Part shown: piece after piece, positions 1-11,366 of the stretch
Layout of the letters: each line of letters begins with the position of its first letter
Numbering within the stretch: position 1 is the stretch's first letter
From: Symsagittifera roscoffensis
Lineage: Eukaryota > Xenacoelomorpha > Acoela > Convolutidae
Assembly: GCF_963678635.1 (NCBI RefSeq)
Contig: NC_087067.1
Location: 34,138,401 to 34,202,400 of the forward strand
Length of the DNA stretch: 64,000 nt
Reading direction: 5' to 3'
Notes under the pieces: model-generated
What the model saw: only the letters and a program-made list of their open reading frames with translations
Database searches by the model: none
What the model was told of the DNA's origin: nothing
Made by a program: the position numbers and the translations under genes

Positions 1-148
1 TCACTTATATCCTTACTAGCATATGTCTATGTACATTAGTTTTAAAACACTCGCCCTCGCGCGAGAGTAAAAATATGCTCTTATACCATGTAAAATTTTG
101 CACGCTCACGTTATAATTTATGCATTTCAAACAAAATTTTGAAAATTG

Positions 149-178
149 ACATTGTTTGGAATTTTTTTGGCCCAATGT
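149..178 (+). other. Sm-site-like motif flanked by complementary arms (recurs in each unit)
   Basis: AATTTTTTTGG (160-170) matches the Sm protein binding consensus (RAU-rich then GR), and is bracketed by ACATTG (149-154) and CAATGT (173-178), which can pair. In type-B and some other units the last G is A, still within the consensus. Such matches are common by chance in AT-rich DNA, and the position is upstream of, not downstream from, the splice-donor hairpin, so it does not fit a standard SL RNA layout. A separate small RNA is possible but unsupported. Confidence 0.2.
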
Positions 179-310
179 GTTAAATGGCCAAATCGGCTGG
201 TCAAAACCTATGGAGCGTGTACAAGGTGCCTTGAATGACCATTTATGGCATGATAGCCGCACATTCACTGTAAGTGGCATATGAATGGATACCAGCCAGG
301 ATACTGTCAG

Positions 311-430
311 TTGCTTTTAGCCTAATTGTTGTGATAAACTTATTAAATAGGTAAGTATTCAAATCTATTTGATAAGTTTTCTTTGAATGCACTCTGCGAC
401 AGCGGAGGGCAGCCCAATTCTCTTAAAAAA
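311..430 (+). ncRNA. Candidate spliced-leader-like small RNA (unit 1)
   Basis: Seen: AAACTTATTAAATAG (336-350) pairs with CTATTTGATAAGTTT (365-379), a 15-bp stem with one G-T pair. Its 14-nt loop begins GTAAGTAT, so AG/GTAAGTAT at the stem-loop edge is fully complementary to the 5' end of U1 snRNA. A second hairpin follows at 388-411, with stem CTCTGC/GCGGAG, loop GACA and outer TGC/GCA pairs, and then AATTCTCTT (416-424), a weak Sm-like tract. Known: SL RNAs donate a short 5' exon by trans-splicing and have exactly this order of leader, donor in stem-loop I, stem-loop II and Sm site; they often share repeats with 5S genes on the opposite strand. Inferred: the leader would end at 350; its start and the RNA's 3' end are not determined. 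The same element lies 832 bases left of the 5S low-coordinate end in every complete unit (818 in unit 19). It could instead be an unexpressed structured spacer. Confidence 0.35.
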
Positions 431-449
431 TGCAAGAAAAAAAATTGCA

Positions 450-465
450 CTAACTTAAAAGTTAG
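450..465. repeat. Short palindrome in 5S spacer (recurs in each unit)
   Basis: CTAACTTAAAAGTTAG is an inverted repeat with 7-base arms. It could be a third hairpin of the candidate RNA, but units 20, 22 and 25 carry CTAAGTT, which breaks a central pair, and unit 19 lacks it, so it is probably not required. Confidence 0.5.
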
Positions 466-665
466 CTTTTAGGCCAATTTTCGTCCAAAATGGCCGAAAT
501 TCGGGTCCCCCCAAATTTTCAACTGATGATTACTCCACGTACACTTAAGCTACAAACGTCGTTTTGGGCTCGTTGGAATCGTCCTGAGCTATAATTTATG
601 AAACAAGATGAAAAAAATGATGTTTCAACGAAAAAAACCAAAAATTTTGAAAATTTCATTTTTTG

Positions 666-851
666 CACCACGCTCGATTAGGCTTAACTTTTTGGCATCA
701 CCGAGATTTCAAAAGCTTATAACTTTGTGTTGGACCGACGAAATTGGTTCATTTTCTCAGTCCCCCAAGATTTGACCTAGATCTTATGATCCAAATAATA
801 AAATTTGAAAATTTTAAAATTTTTGGGCAAGTTATGGCCGTTCGCGCAATT
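666..851 (+). repeat. Spacer sub-repeat, copy 1 of unit 1
   Basis: Begins CACCACGCTCGATTAGGCTT, continues AACTTTTTGGCATCACCGA and then a T/A-rich tail. The first 58 bases recur at 852 and 1041. The tail differs between copies. No gene is seen inside. Confidence 0.85.
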
Positions 852-1040
852 CACCAGGCTCGATTGGGCTTAACTTTTTGACATCACCGAAATTCAAAAG
901 GCTATAACTCAAAGACCCCAAAAGTTATCTCCAATATTTTTGGCCTATCAGCAGCTGATTGTACACAAAATTGATACTGCAAAAGAAATTTTTCGGTTTT
1001 CTGTTGTTTTGACCAAAATTTGACCCATTGAAAATTTTTG
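852..1040 (+). repeat. Spacer sub-repeat, copy 2 of unit 1
   Basis: Begins CACCAGGCTCGATTGGGCTT and continues as copy 1 for about 58 bases with a few substitutions. It is 189 bases to the next copy against 186 for copy 1, so the spacer grew by an older, now diverged duplication. Confidence 0.85.
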
Positions 1041-1099
1041 CACCACGCTCGATTAGGCTTAACTTTTTGACATCACCGAACTTTAAACAGCAATAACTC
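1041..1099 (+). repeat. Spacer sub-repeat, truncated copy 3 of unit 1
   Basis: Begins CACCACGCTCGATTAGGCTT; similarity ends after about 58 bases, and the 5S gene terminator follows 40 bases later. Confidence 0.8.
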
Positions 1100-1138
1100 T
1101 TAGCGTATAAAAGTAAAAGAGATACTTTTGCTTTAAAT

Positions 1139-1142
1139 AAAA
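1139..1142 (-). terminator. RNA polymerase III terminator of 5S
   Basis: Four T residues on the minus strand directly follow the 3' end of the 5S gene, then ATTT. Runs of four or more T stop RNA polymerase III. The same run follows all 40 copies. Confidence 0.8.
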
Positions 1143-1260
1143 GCCTACAACACCTGGTGTTCCCAGGCGGTCTCCCATCCAAGTACTAACCAGGCCCAAT
1201 GTTGCTTAACTTCGGTGATCGGACGAGAACCGGTGCATTCAACATGGTATGGTCGTAGGC
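1143..1260 (-). rRNA. 5S ribosomal RNA (unit 1)
   Basis: Read on the minus strand this is a full 118-nt 5S rRNA, the small RNA of the large ribosomal subunit, transcribed by RNA polymerase III. It starts GCCTACGACCATACCA and ends GTGTTGTAGGC, so both ends pair to form helix I. The segment GAAGTTAAGCAAC (A-box side) and TTAGTACTTGGATGGGAGAC (C-box side) are the usual internal promoter for TFIIIA/TFIIIC. A TATA-like element lies 22-27 bases upstream and TTTT follows the 3' end directly. The exact mature ends could differ by a base. The gene sequence appears identical in all 40 units, so the other copies should be equally functional. It is divergent from the plus-strand structured RNA candidate of the next unit. 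Confidence 0.98.
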
Positions 1261-1281
1261 ATTTGAGTTACTCCGCTTTCA

Positions 1282-1287
1282 CTTATA
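1282..1287 (-). promoter_or_regulatory. TATA-like element upstream of 5S (unit 1 gene)
   Basis: TATAAG on the minus strand at -27 to -22 relative to the first base of the 5S gene. 5S genes of arthropods and some other eukaryotes often need an upstream TATA-like box at about -30 to -25 in addition to the internal control region. The element is present before every 5S copy, 22-27 bases beyond its high-coordinate end. Confidence 0.6.
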
Positions 1288-1588
1288 TCCTTACTAGCAT
1301 ATGTCTATGTACATTAGTTTTAAAACACTCGCCCTCGCGCGAGAGTAAAAATATGCTCTTATACCATGTAAAATTTTGCACGCTCACGTTATAATTTATG
1401 CATTTCAAACAAAATTTTGAAAATTGACATTGTTTGGAATTTTTTTGACCCAATGTGTTAAATGGCCAAATCGGCTGGTCAAAACCTATGGAGCGTGTAC
1501 AAGGTGCCTTGAATGACCATTTATGGCATGATAGCCGCACATTCACTGTAAGTGGCATATGAATGGATACCAGCCAGGATACTGTCAG

Positions 1589-1708
1589 TTGCTTTTAGCC
1601 TAATTGTTGTGATAAACTTATTAAATAGGTAAGTATTCAAATCTATTTGATAAGTTTTCTTTGAATGCACTCTGCGACAGCGGAGGGCAGCCCAATTTTC
1701 TTAAAAAA
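1589..1708 (+). ncRNA. Candidate spliced-leader-like small RNA, type-B variant (unit 2)
   Basis: Identical to the unit 1 candidate except that the Sm-like tract reads AATTTTCTT instead of AATTCTCTT, closer to an Sm site core (A-A-U-rich). The same variant is in units 4, 6, 8, 24 and 25. If the RNA is real, only these copies may assemble efficiently with Sm proteins. Confidence 0.35.
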
Positions 1709-2420
1709 TGCAAGAAAAAAAATTGCACTAACTTAAAAGTTAGCTTTTAGGCCAATTTTCGTCCAAAATGGCCGAAATTCGGGTCCCCCCAAATTTTCAA
1801 CTGATGATTACTCCACGTACACTTAAGCTACAAACGTCGTTTTGGGCTCGTTGGAATCGTCCTGAGCTGTAATTTATGAAACAAGATGAAAAAAATGATG
1901 TTTCAACGAAAAAAACCAAAAATTTTGAAAATTTCATTTTTTGCACCACGCTCGATTAGGCTTAACTTTTTGGCATCACCGAGATTTCAAAAGCTTATAA
2001 CTTTGTGTTGGACCGACGAAATTGGTTCATTTTCTCAGTCCCCCAAGATTTGACCATGATCTTATGATCCAAATAATAAAATTTGAAAATTTTAAAATTT
2101 TTGGGCAAGTTATGGCCGTTCGCGCAATTCACCAGGCTCGATTGGGCTTAACTTTTTGACATCACCGAAATTCAAAAGGCTATAACTCAAAGACCCCAAA
2201 AGTTATCTCCAATATTTTTGGCCTATCAGCAGCTGATTGTACACAAAATTGATACTGCAAAAGAAATTTTTCGGTTTTCTGTTGTTTTGACCAAAATTTG
2301 ACCCATTGAAAATTTTTGCACCACGCTCGATTAGGCTTAACTTTTTGACATCACCGAACTTTAAACAGCAATAACTCTTAGCGTATAAAAGTAAAAGAGA
2401 TACTTTTGCTTTAAATAAAA

Positions 2421-2538
2421 GCCTACAACACCTGGTGTTCCCAGGCGGTCTCCCATCCAAGTACTAACCAGGCCCAATGTTGCTTAACTTCGGTGATCGG
2501 ACGAGAACCGGTGCATTCAACATGGTATGGTCGTAGGC
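2421..2538 (-). rRNA. 5S ribosomal RNA (unit 2)
   Basis: Copy in a type-B unit: spacer has A at unit position 170, T at 420 and G at 591. Confidence 0.97.
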
Positions 2539-3698
2539 ATTTGAGTTACTCCGCTTTCACTTATATCCTTACTAGCATATGTCTATGTACATTAGTTTTA
2601 AAACACTCGCCCTCGCGCGAGAGTAAAAATATGCTCTTATACCATGTAAAATTTTGCACGCTCACGTTATAATTTATGCATTTCAAACAAAATTTTGAAA
2701 ATTGACATTGTTTGGAATTTTTTTGGCCCAATGTGTTAAATGGCCAAATCGGCTGGTCAAAACCTATGGAGCGTGTACAAGGTGCCTTGAATGACCATTT
2801 ATGGCATGATAGCCGCACATTCACTGTAAGTGGCATATGAATGGATACCAGCCAGGATACTGTCAGTTGCTTTTAGCCTAATTGTTGTGATAAACTTATT
2901 AAATAGGTAAGTATTCAAATCTATTTGATAAGTTTTCTTTGAATGCACTCTGCGACAGCGGAGGGCAGCCCAATTCTCTTAAAAAATGCAAGAAAAAAAA
3001 TTGCACTAACTTAAAAGTTAGCTTTTAGGCCAATTTTCGTCCAAAATGGCCGAAATTCGGGTCCCCCCAAATTTTCAACTGATGATTACTCCACGTACAC
3101 TTAAGCTACAAACGTCGTTTTGGGCTCGTTGGAATCGTCCTGAGCTATAATTTATGAAACAAGATGAAAAAAATGATGTTTCAACGAAAAAAACCAAAAA
3201 TTTTGAAAATTTCATTTTTTGCACCACGCTCGATTAGGCTTAACTTTTTGGCATCACCGAGATTTCAAAAGCTTATAACTTTGTGTTGGACCGACGAAAT
3301 TGGTTCATTTTCTCAGTCCCCCAAGATTTGACCATGATCTTATGATCCAAATAATAAAATTTGAAAATTTTAAAATTTTTGGGCAAGTTATGGCCGTTCG
3401 CGCAATTCACCAGGCTCGATTGGGCTTAACTTTTTGACATCACCGAAATTCAAAAGGCTATAACTCAAAGACCCCAAAAGTTATCTCCAATATTTTTGGC
3501 CTATCAGCAGCTGATTGTACACAAAATTGATACTGCAAAAGAAATTTTTCGGTTTTCTGTTGTTTTGACCAAAATTTGACCCATTGAAAATTTTTGCACC
3601 ACGCTCGATTAGGCTTAACTTTTTGACATCACCGAACTTTAAACAGCAATAACTCTTAGCGTATAAAAGTAAAAGAGATACTTTTGCTTTAAATAAAA

Positions 3699-3816
3699 GC
3701 CTACAACACCTGGTGTTCCCAGGCGGTCTCCCATCCAAGTACTAACCAGGCCCAATGTTGCTTAACTTCGGTGATCGGACGAGAACCGGTGCATTCAACA
3801 TGGTATGGTCGTAGGC
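3699..3816 (-). rRNA. 5S ribosomal RNA (unit 3)
   Basis: Copy in a type-A unit: spacer has G170, C420, A591. Confidence 0.97.
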
Positions 3817-4976
3817 ATTTGAGTTACTCCGCTTTCACTTATATCCTTACTAGCATATGTCTATGTACATTAGTTTTAAAACACTCGCCCTCGCGCGAGA
3901 GTAAAAATATGCTCTTATACCATGTAAAATTTTGCACGCTCACGTTATAATTTATGCATTTCAAACAAAATTTTGAAAATTGACATTGTTTGGAATTTTT
4001 TTGACCCAATGTGTTAAATGGCCAAATCGGCTGGTCAAAACCTATGGAGCGTGTACAAGGTGCCTTGAATGACCATTTATGGCATGATAGCCGCACATTC
4101 ACTGTAAGTGGCATATGAATGGATACCAGCCAGGATACTGTCAGTTGCTTTTAGCCTAATTGTTGTGATAAACTTATTAAATAGGTAAGTATTCAAATCT
4201 ATTTGATAAGTTTTCTTTGAATGCACTCTGCGACAGCGGAGGGCAGCCCAATTTTCTTAAAAAATGCAAGAAAAAAAATTGCACTAACTTAAAAGTTAGC
4301 TTTTAGGCCAATTTTCGTCCAAAATGGCCGAAATTCGGGTCCCCCCAAATTTTCAACTGATGATTACTCCACGTACACTTAAGCTACAAACGTCGTTTTG
4401 GGCTCGTTGGAATCGTCCTGAGCTGTAATTTATGAAACAAGATGAAAAAAATGATGTTTCAACGAAAAAAACCAAAAATTTTGAAAATTTCATTTTTTGC
4501 ACCACGCTCGATTAGGCTTAACTTTTTGGCATCACCGAGATTTCAAAAGCTTATAACTTTGTGTTGGACCGACGAAATTGGTTCATTTTCTCAGTCCCCC
4601 AAGATTTGACCATGATCTTATGATCCAAATAATAAAATTTGAAAATTTTAAAATTTTTGGGCAAGTTATGGCCGTTCGCGCAATTCACCAGGCTCGATTG
4701 GGCTTAACTTTTTGACATCACCGAAATTCAAAAGGCTATAACTCAAAGACCCCAAAAGTTATCTCCAATATTTTTGGCCTATCAGCAGCTGATTGTACAC
4801 AAAATTGATACTGCAAAAGAAATTTTTCGGTTTTCTGTTGTTTTGACCAAAATTTGACCCATTGAAAATTTTTGCACCACGCTCGATTAGGCTTAACTTT
4901 TTGACATCACCGAACTTTAAACAGCAATAACTCTTAGCGTATAAAAGTAAAAGAGATACTTTTGCTTTAAATAAAA

Positions 4977-5094
4977 GCCTACAACACCTGGTGTTCCCAG
5001 GCGGTCTCCCATCCAAGTACTAACCAGGCCCAATGTTGCTTAACTTCGGTGATCGGACGAGAACCGGTGCATTCAACATGGTATGGTCGTAGGC
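4977..5094 (-). rRNA. 5S ribosomal RNA (unit 4)
   Basis: Type-B unit (A170, T420, G591). Confidence 0.97.
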
Positions 5095-6254
5095 ATTTGA
5101 GTTACTCCGCTTTCACTTATATCCTTACTAGCATATGTCTATGTACATTAGTTTTAAAACACTCGCCCTCGCGCGAGAGTAAAAATATGCTCTTATACCA
5201 TGTAAAATTTTGCACGCTCACGTTATAATTTATGCATTTCAAACAAAATTTTGAAAATTGACATTGTTTGGAATTTTTTTGGCCCAATGTGTTAAATGGC
5301 CAAATCGGCTGGTCAAAACCTATGGAGCGTGTACAAGGTGCCTTGAATGACCATTTATGGCATGATAGCCGCACATTCACTGTAAGTGGCATATGAATGG
5401 ATACCAGCCAGGATACTGTCAGTTGCTTTTAGCCTAATTGTTGTGATAAACTTATTAAATAGGTAAGTATTCAAATCTATTTGATAAGTTTTCTTTGAAT
5501 GCACTCTGCGACAGCGGAGGGCAGCCCAATTCTCTTAAAAAATGCAAGAAAAAAAATTGCACTAACTTAAAAGTTAGCTTTTAGGCCAATTTTCGTCCAA
5601 AATGGCCGAAATTCGGGTCCCCCCAAATTTTCAACTGATGATTACTCCACGTACACTTAAGCTACAAACGTCGTTTTGGGCTCGTTGGAATCGTCCTGAG
5701 CTATAATTTATGAAACAAGATGAAAAAAATGATGTTTCAACGAAAAAAACCAAAAATTTTGAAAATTTCATTTTTTGCACCACGCTCGATTAGGCTTAAC
5801 TTTTTGGCATCACCGAGATTTCAAAAGCTTATAACTTTGTGTTGGACCGACGAAATTGGTTCATTTTCTCAGTCCCCCAAGATTTGACCATGATCTTATG
5901 ATCCAAATAATAAAATTTGAAAATTTTAAAATTTTTGGGCAAGTTATGGCCGTTCGCGCAATTCACCAGGCTCGATTGGGCTTAACTTTTTGACATCACC
6001 GAAATTCAAAAGGCTATAACTCAAAGACCCCAAAAGTTATCTCCAATATTTTTGGCCTATCAGCAGCTGATTGTACACAAAATTGATACTGCAAAAGAAA
6101 TTTTTCGGTTTTCTGTTGTTTTGACCAAAATTTGACCCATTGAAAATTTTTGCACCACGCTCGATTAGGCTTAACTTTTTGACATCACCGAACTTTAAAC
6201 AGCAATAACTCTTAGCGTATAAAAGTAAAAGAGATACTTTTGCTTTAAATAAAA

Positions 6255-6372
6255 GCCTACAACACCTGGTGTTCCCAGGCGGTCTCCCATCCAAGTACTA
6301 ACCAGGCCCAATGTTGCTTAACTTCGGTGATCGGACGAGAACCGGTGCATTCAACATGGTATGGTCGTAGGC
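6255..6372 (-). rRNA. 5S ribosomal RNA (unit 5)
   Basis: Type-A unit (G170, C420, A591). Confidence 0.97.
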
Positions 6373-7532
6373 ATTTGAGTTACTCCGCTTTCACTTATAT
6401 CCTTACTAGCATATGTCTATGTACATTAGTTTTAAAACACTCGCCCTCGCGCGAGAGTAAAAATATGCTCTTATACCATGTAAAATTTTGCACGCTCACG
6501 TTATAATTTATGCATTTCAAACAAAATTTTGAAAATTGACATTGTTTGGAATTTTTTTGACCCAATGTGTTAAATGGCCAAATCGGCTGGTCAAAACCTA
6601 TGGAGCGTGTACAAGGTGCCTTGAATGACCATTTATGGCATGATAGCCGCACATTCACTGTAAGTGGCATATGAATGGATACCAGCCAGGATACTGTCAG
6701 TTGCTTTTAGCCTAATTGTTGTGATAAACTTATTAAATAGGTAAGTATTCAAATCTATTTGATAAGTTTTCTTTGAATGCACTCTGCGACAGCGGAGGGC
6801 AGCCCAATTTTCTTAAAAAATGCAAGAAAAAAAATTGCACTAACTTAAAAGTTAGCTTTTAGGCCAATTTTCGTCCAAAATGGCCGAAATTCGGGTCCCC
6901 CCAAATTTTCAACTGATGATTACTCCACGTACACTTAAGCTACAAACGTCGTTTTGGGCTCGTTGGAATCGTCCTGAGCTGTAATTTATGAAACAAGATG
7001 AAAAAAATGATGTTTCAACGAAAAAAACCAAAAATTTTGAAAATTTCATTTTTTGCACCACGCTCGATTAGGCTTAACTTTTTGGCATCACCGAGATTTC
7101 AAAAGCTTATAACTTTGTGTTGGACCGACGAAATTGGTTCATTTTCTCAGTCCCCCAAGATTTGACCATGATCTTATGATCCAAATAATAAAATTTGAAA
7201 ATTTTAAAATTTTTGGGCAAGTTATGGCCGTTCGCGCAATTCACCAGGCTCGATTGGGCTTAACTTTTTGACATCACCGAAATTCAAAAGGCTATAACTC
7301 AAAGACCCCAAAAGTTATCTCCAATATTTTTGGCCTATCAGCAGCTGATTGTACACAAAATTGATACTGCAAAAGAAATTTTTCGGTTTTCTGTTGTTTT
7401 GACCAAAATTTGACCCATTGAAAATTTTTGCACCACGCTCGATTAGGCTTAACTTTTTGACATCACCGAACTTTAAACAGCAATAACTCTTAGCGTATAA
7501 AAGTAAAAGAGATACTTTTGCTTTAAATAAAA

Positions 7533-7650
7533 GCCTACAACACCTGGTGTTCCCAGGCGGTCTCCCATCCAAGTACTAACCAGGCCCAATGTTGCTTAAC
7601 TTCGGTGATCGGACGAGAACCGGTGCATTCAACATGGTATGGTCGTAGGC
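7533..7650 (-). rRNA. 5S ribosomal RNA (unit 6)
   Basis: Type-B unit. Confidence 0.97.
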
Positions 7651-8810
7651 ATTTGAGTTACTCCGCTTTCACTTATATCCTTACTAGCATATGTCTATGT
7701 ACATTAGTTTTAAAACACTCGCCCTCGCGCGAGAGTAAAAATATGCTCTTATACCATGTAAAATTTTGCACGCTCACGTTATAATTTATGCATTTCAAAC
7801 AAAATTTTGAAAATTGACATTGTTTGGAATTTTTTTGGCCCAATGTGTTAAATGGCCAAATCGGCTGGTCAAAACCTATGGAGCGTGTACAAGGTGCCTT
7901 GAATGACCATTTATGGCATGATAGCCGCACATTCACTGTAAGTGGCATATGAATGGATACCAGCCAGGATACTGTCAGTTGCTTTTAGCCTAATTGTTGT
8001 GATAAACTTATTAAATAGGTAAGTATTCAAATCTATTTGATAAGTTTTCTTTGAATGCACTCTGCGACAGCGGAGGGCAGCCCAATTCTCTTAAAAAATG
8101 CAAGAAAAAAAATTGCACTAACTTAAAAGTTAGCTTTTAGGCCAATTTTCGTCCAAAATGGCCGAAATTCGGGTCCCCCCAAATTTTCAACTGATGATTA
8201 CTCCACGTACACTTAAGCTACAAACGTCGTTTTGGGCTCGTTGGAATCGTCCTGAGCTATAATTTATGAAACAAGATGAAAAAAATGATGTTTCAACGAA
8301 AAAAACCAAAAATTTTGAAAATTTCATTTTTTGCACCACGCTCGATTAGGCTTAACTTTTTGGCATCACCGAGATTTCAAAAGCTTATAACTTTGTGTTG
8401 GACCGACGAAATTGGTTCATTTTCTCAGTCCCCCAAGATTTGACCATGATCTTATGATCCAAATAATAAAATTTGAAAATTTTAAAATTTTTGGGCAAGT
8501 TATGGCCGTTCGCGCAATTCACCAGGCTCGATTGGGCTTAACTTTTTGACATCACCGAAATTCAAAAGGCTATAACTCAAAGACCCCAAAAGTTATCTCC
8601 AATATTTTTGGCCTATCAGCAGCTGATTGTACACAAAATTGATACTGCAAAAGAAATTTTTCGGTTTTCTGTTGTTTTGACCAAAATTTGACCCATTGAA
8701 AATTTTTGCACCACGCTCGATTAGGCTTAACTTTTTGACATCACCGAACTTTAAACAGCAATAACTCTTAGCGTATAAAAGTAAAAGAGATACTTTTGCT
8801 TTAAATAAAA

Positions 8811-8928
8811 GCCTACAACACCTGGTGTTCCCAGGCGGTCTCCCATCCAAGTACTAACCAGGCCCAATGTTGCTTAACTTCGGTGATCGGACGAGAACCG
8901 GTGCATTCAACATGGTATGGTCGTAGGC
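8811..8928 (-). rRNA. 5S ribosomal RNA (unit 7)
   Basis: Type-A unit. Confidence 0.97.
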
Positions 8929-10088
8929 ATTTGAGTTACTCCGCTTTCACTTATATCCTTACTAGCATATGTCTATGTACATTAGTTTTAAAACACTCGC
9001 CCTCGCGCGAGAGTAAAAATATGCTCTTATACCATGTAAAATTTTGCACGCTCACGTTATAATTTATGCATTTCAAACAAAATTTTGAAAATTGACATTG
9101 TTTGGAATTTTTTTGACCCAATGTGTTAAATGGCCAAATCGGCTGGTCAAAACCTATGGAGCGTGTACAAGGTGCCTTGAATGACCATTTATGGCATGAT
9201 AGCCGCACATTCACTGTAAGTGGCATATGAATGGATACCAGCCAGGATACTGTCAGTTGCTTTTAGCCTAATTGTTGTGATAAACTTATTAAATAGGTAA
9301 GTATTCAAATCTATTTGATAAGTTTTCTTTGAATGCACTCTGCGACAGCGGAGGGCAGCCCAATTTTCTTAAAAAATGCAAGAAAAAAAATTGCACTAAC
9401 TTAAAAGTTAGCTTTTAGGCCAATTTTCGTCCAAAATGGCCGAAATTCGGGTCCCCCCAAATTTTCAACTGATGATTACTCCACGTACACTTAAGCTACA
9501 AACGTCGTTTTGGGCTCGTTGGAATCGTCCTGAGCTGTAATTTATGAAACAAGATGAAAAAAATGATGTTTCAACGAAAAAAACCAAAAATTTTGAAAAT
9601 TTCATTTTTTGCACCACGCTCGATTAGGCTTAACTTTTTGGCATCACCGAGATTTCAAAAGCTTATAACTTTGTGTTGGACCGACGAAATTGGTTCATTT
9701 TCTCAGTCCCCCAAGATTTGACCATGATCTTATGATCCAAATAATAAAATTTGAAAATTTTAAAATTTTTGGGCAAGTTATGGCCGTTCGCGCAATTCAC
9801 CAGGCTCGATTGGGCTTAACTTTTTGACATCACCGAAATTCAAAAGGCTATAACTCAAAGACCCCAAAAGTTATCTCCAATATTTTTGGCCTATCAGCAG
9901 CTGATTGTACACAAAATTGATACTGCAAAAGAAATTTTTCGGTTTTCTGTTGTTTTGACCAAAATTTGACCCATTGAAAATTTTTGCACCACGCTCGATT
10001 AGGCTTAACTTTTTGACATCACCGAACTTTAAACAGCAATAACTCTTAGCGTATAAAAGTAAAAGAGATACTTTTGCTTTAAATAAAA

Positions 10089-10206
10089 GCCTACAACACC
10101 TGGTGTTCCCAGGCGGTCTCCCATCCAAGTACTAACCAGGCCCAATGTTGCTTAACTTCGGTGATCGGACGAGAACCGGTGCATTCAACATGGTATGGTC
10201 GTAGGC
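10089..10206 (-). rRNA. 5S ribosomal RNA (unit 8)
   Basis: Type-B unit; last of the four B units that alternate with A units. Confidence 0.97.
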
Positions 10207-11366
10207 ATTTGAGTTACTCCGCTTTCACTTATATCCTTACTAGCATATGTCTATGTACATTAGTTTTAAAACACTCGCCCTCGCGCGAGAGTAAAAATAT
10301 GCTCTTATACCATGTAAAATTTTGCACGCTCACGTTATAATTTATGCATTTCAAACAAAATTTTGAAAATTGACATTGTTTGGAATTTTTTTGGCCCAAT
10401 GTGTTAAATGGCCAAATCGGCTGGTCAAAACCTATGGAGCGTGTACAAGGTGCCTTGAATGACCATTTATGGCATGATAGCCGCACATTCACTGTAAGTG
10501 GCATATGAATGGATACCAGCCAGGATACTGTCAGTTGCTTTTAGCCTAATTGTTGTGATAAACTTATTAAATAGGTAAGTATTCAAATCTATTTGATAAG
10601 TTTTCTTTGAATGCACTCTGCGACAGCGGAGGGCAGCCCAATTCTCTTAAAAAATGCAAGAAAAAAAATTGCACTAACTTAAAAGTTAGCTTTTAGGCCA
10701 ATTTTCGTCCAAAATGGCCGAAATTCGGGTCCCCCCAAATTTTCAACTGATGATTACTCCACGTACACTTAAGCTACAAACGTCGTTTTGGGCTCGTTGG
10801 AATCGTCCTGAGCTATAATTTATGAAACAAGATGAAAAAAATGATGTTTCAACGAAAAAAACCAAAAATTTTGAAAATTTCATTTTTTGCACCACGCTCG
10901 ATTAGGCTTAACTTTTTGGCATCACCGAGATTTCAAAAGCTTATAACTTTGTGTTGGACCGACGAAATTGGTTCATTTTCTCAGTCCCCCAAGATTTGAC
11001 CATGATCTTATGATCCAAATAATAAAATTTGAAAATTTTAAAATTTTTGGGCAAGTTATGGCCGTTCGCGCAATTCACCAGGCTCGATTGGGCTTAACTT
11101 TTTGACATCACCGAAATTCAAAAGGCTATAACTCAAAGACCCCAAAAGTTATCTCCAATATTTTTGGCCTATCAGCAGCTGATTGTACACAAAATTGATA
11201 CTGCAAAAGAAATTTTTCGGTTTTCTGTTGTTTTGACCAAAATTTGACCCATTGAAAATTTTTGCACCACGCTCGATTAGGCTTAACTTTTTGACATCAC
11301 CGAACTTTAAACAGCAATAACTCTTAGCGTATAAAAGTAAAAGAGATACTTTTGCTTTAAATAAAA

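Noticed and set aside
5-280. 91-codon minus-strand open frame repeated in each unit
   Set aside because: It lies in the 5S upstream spacer, has no family motif, and recurs only because the unit recurs.
341-362. Minus-strand U1 snRNA gene (ATACTTACCT)
   Set aside because: The first ten bases match the U1 5' end, but the following sequence has none of the U1 stem-loops; it is the complement of the splice donor.
925-1182. 85-codon minus-strand open frame repeated in each unit
   Set aside because: Its start is inside the 3' part of the 5S rRNA gene and it runs into AT-rich spacer; it is a shadow of the 5S gene.
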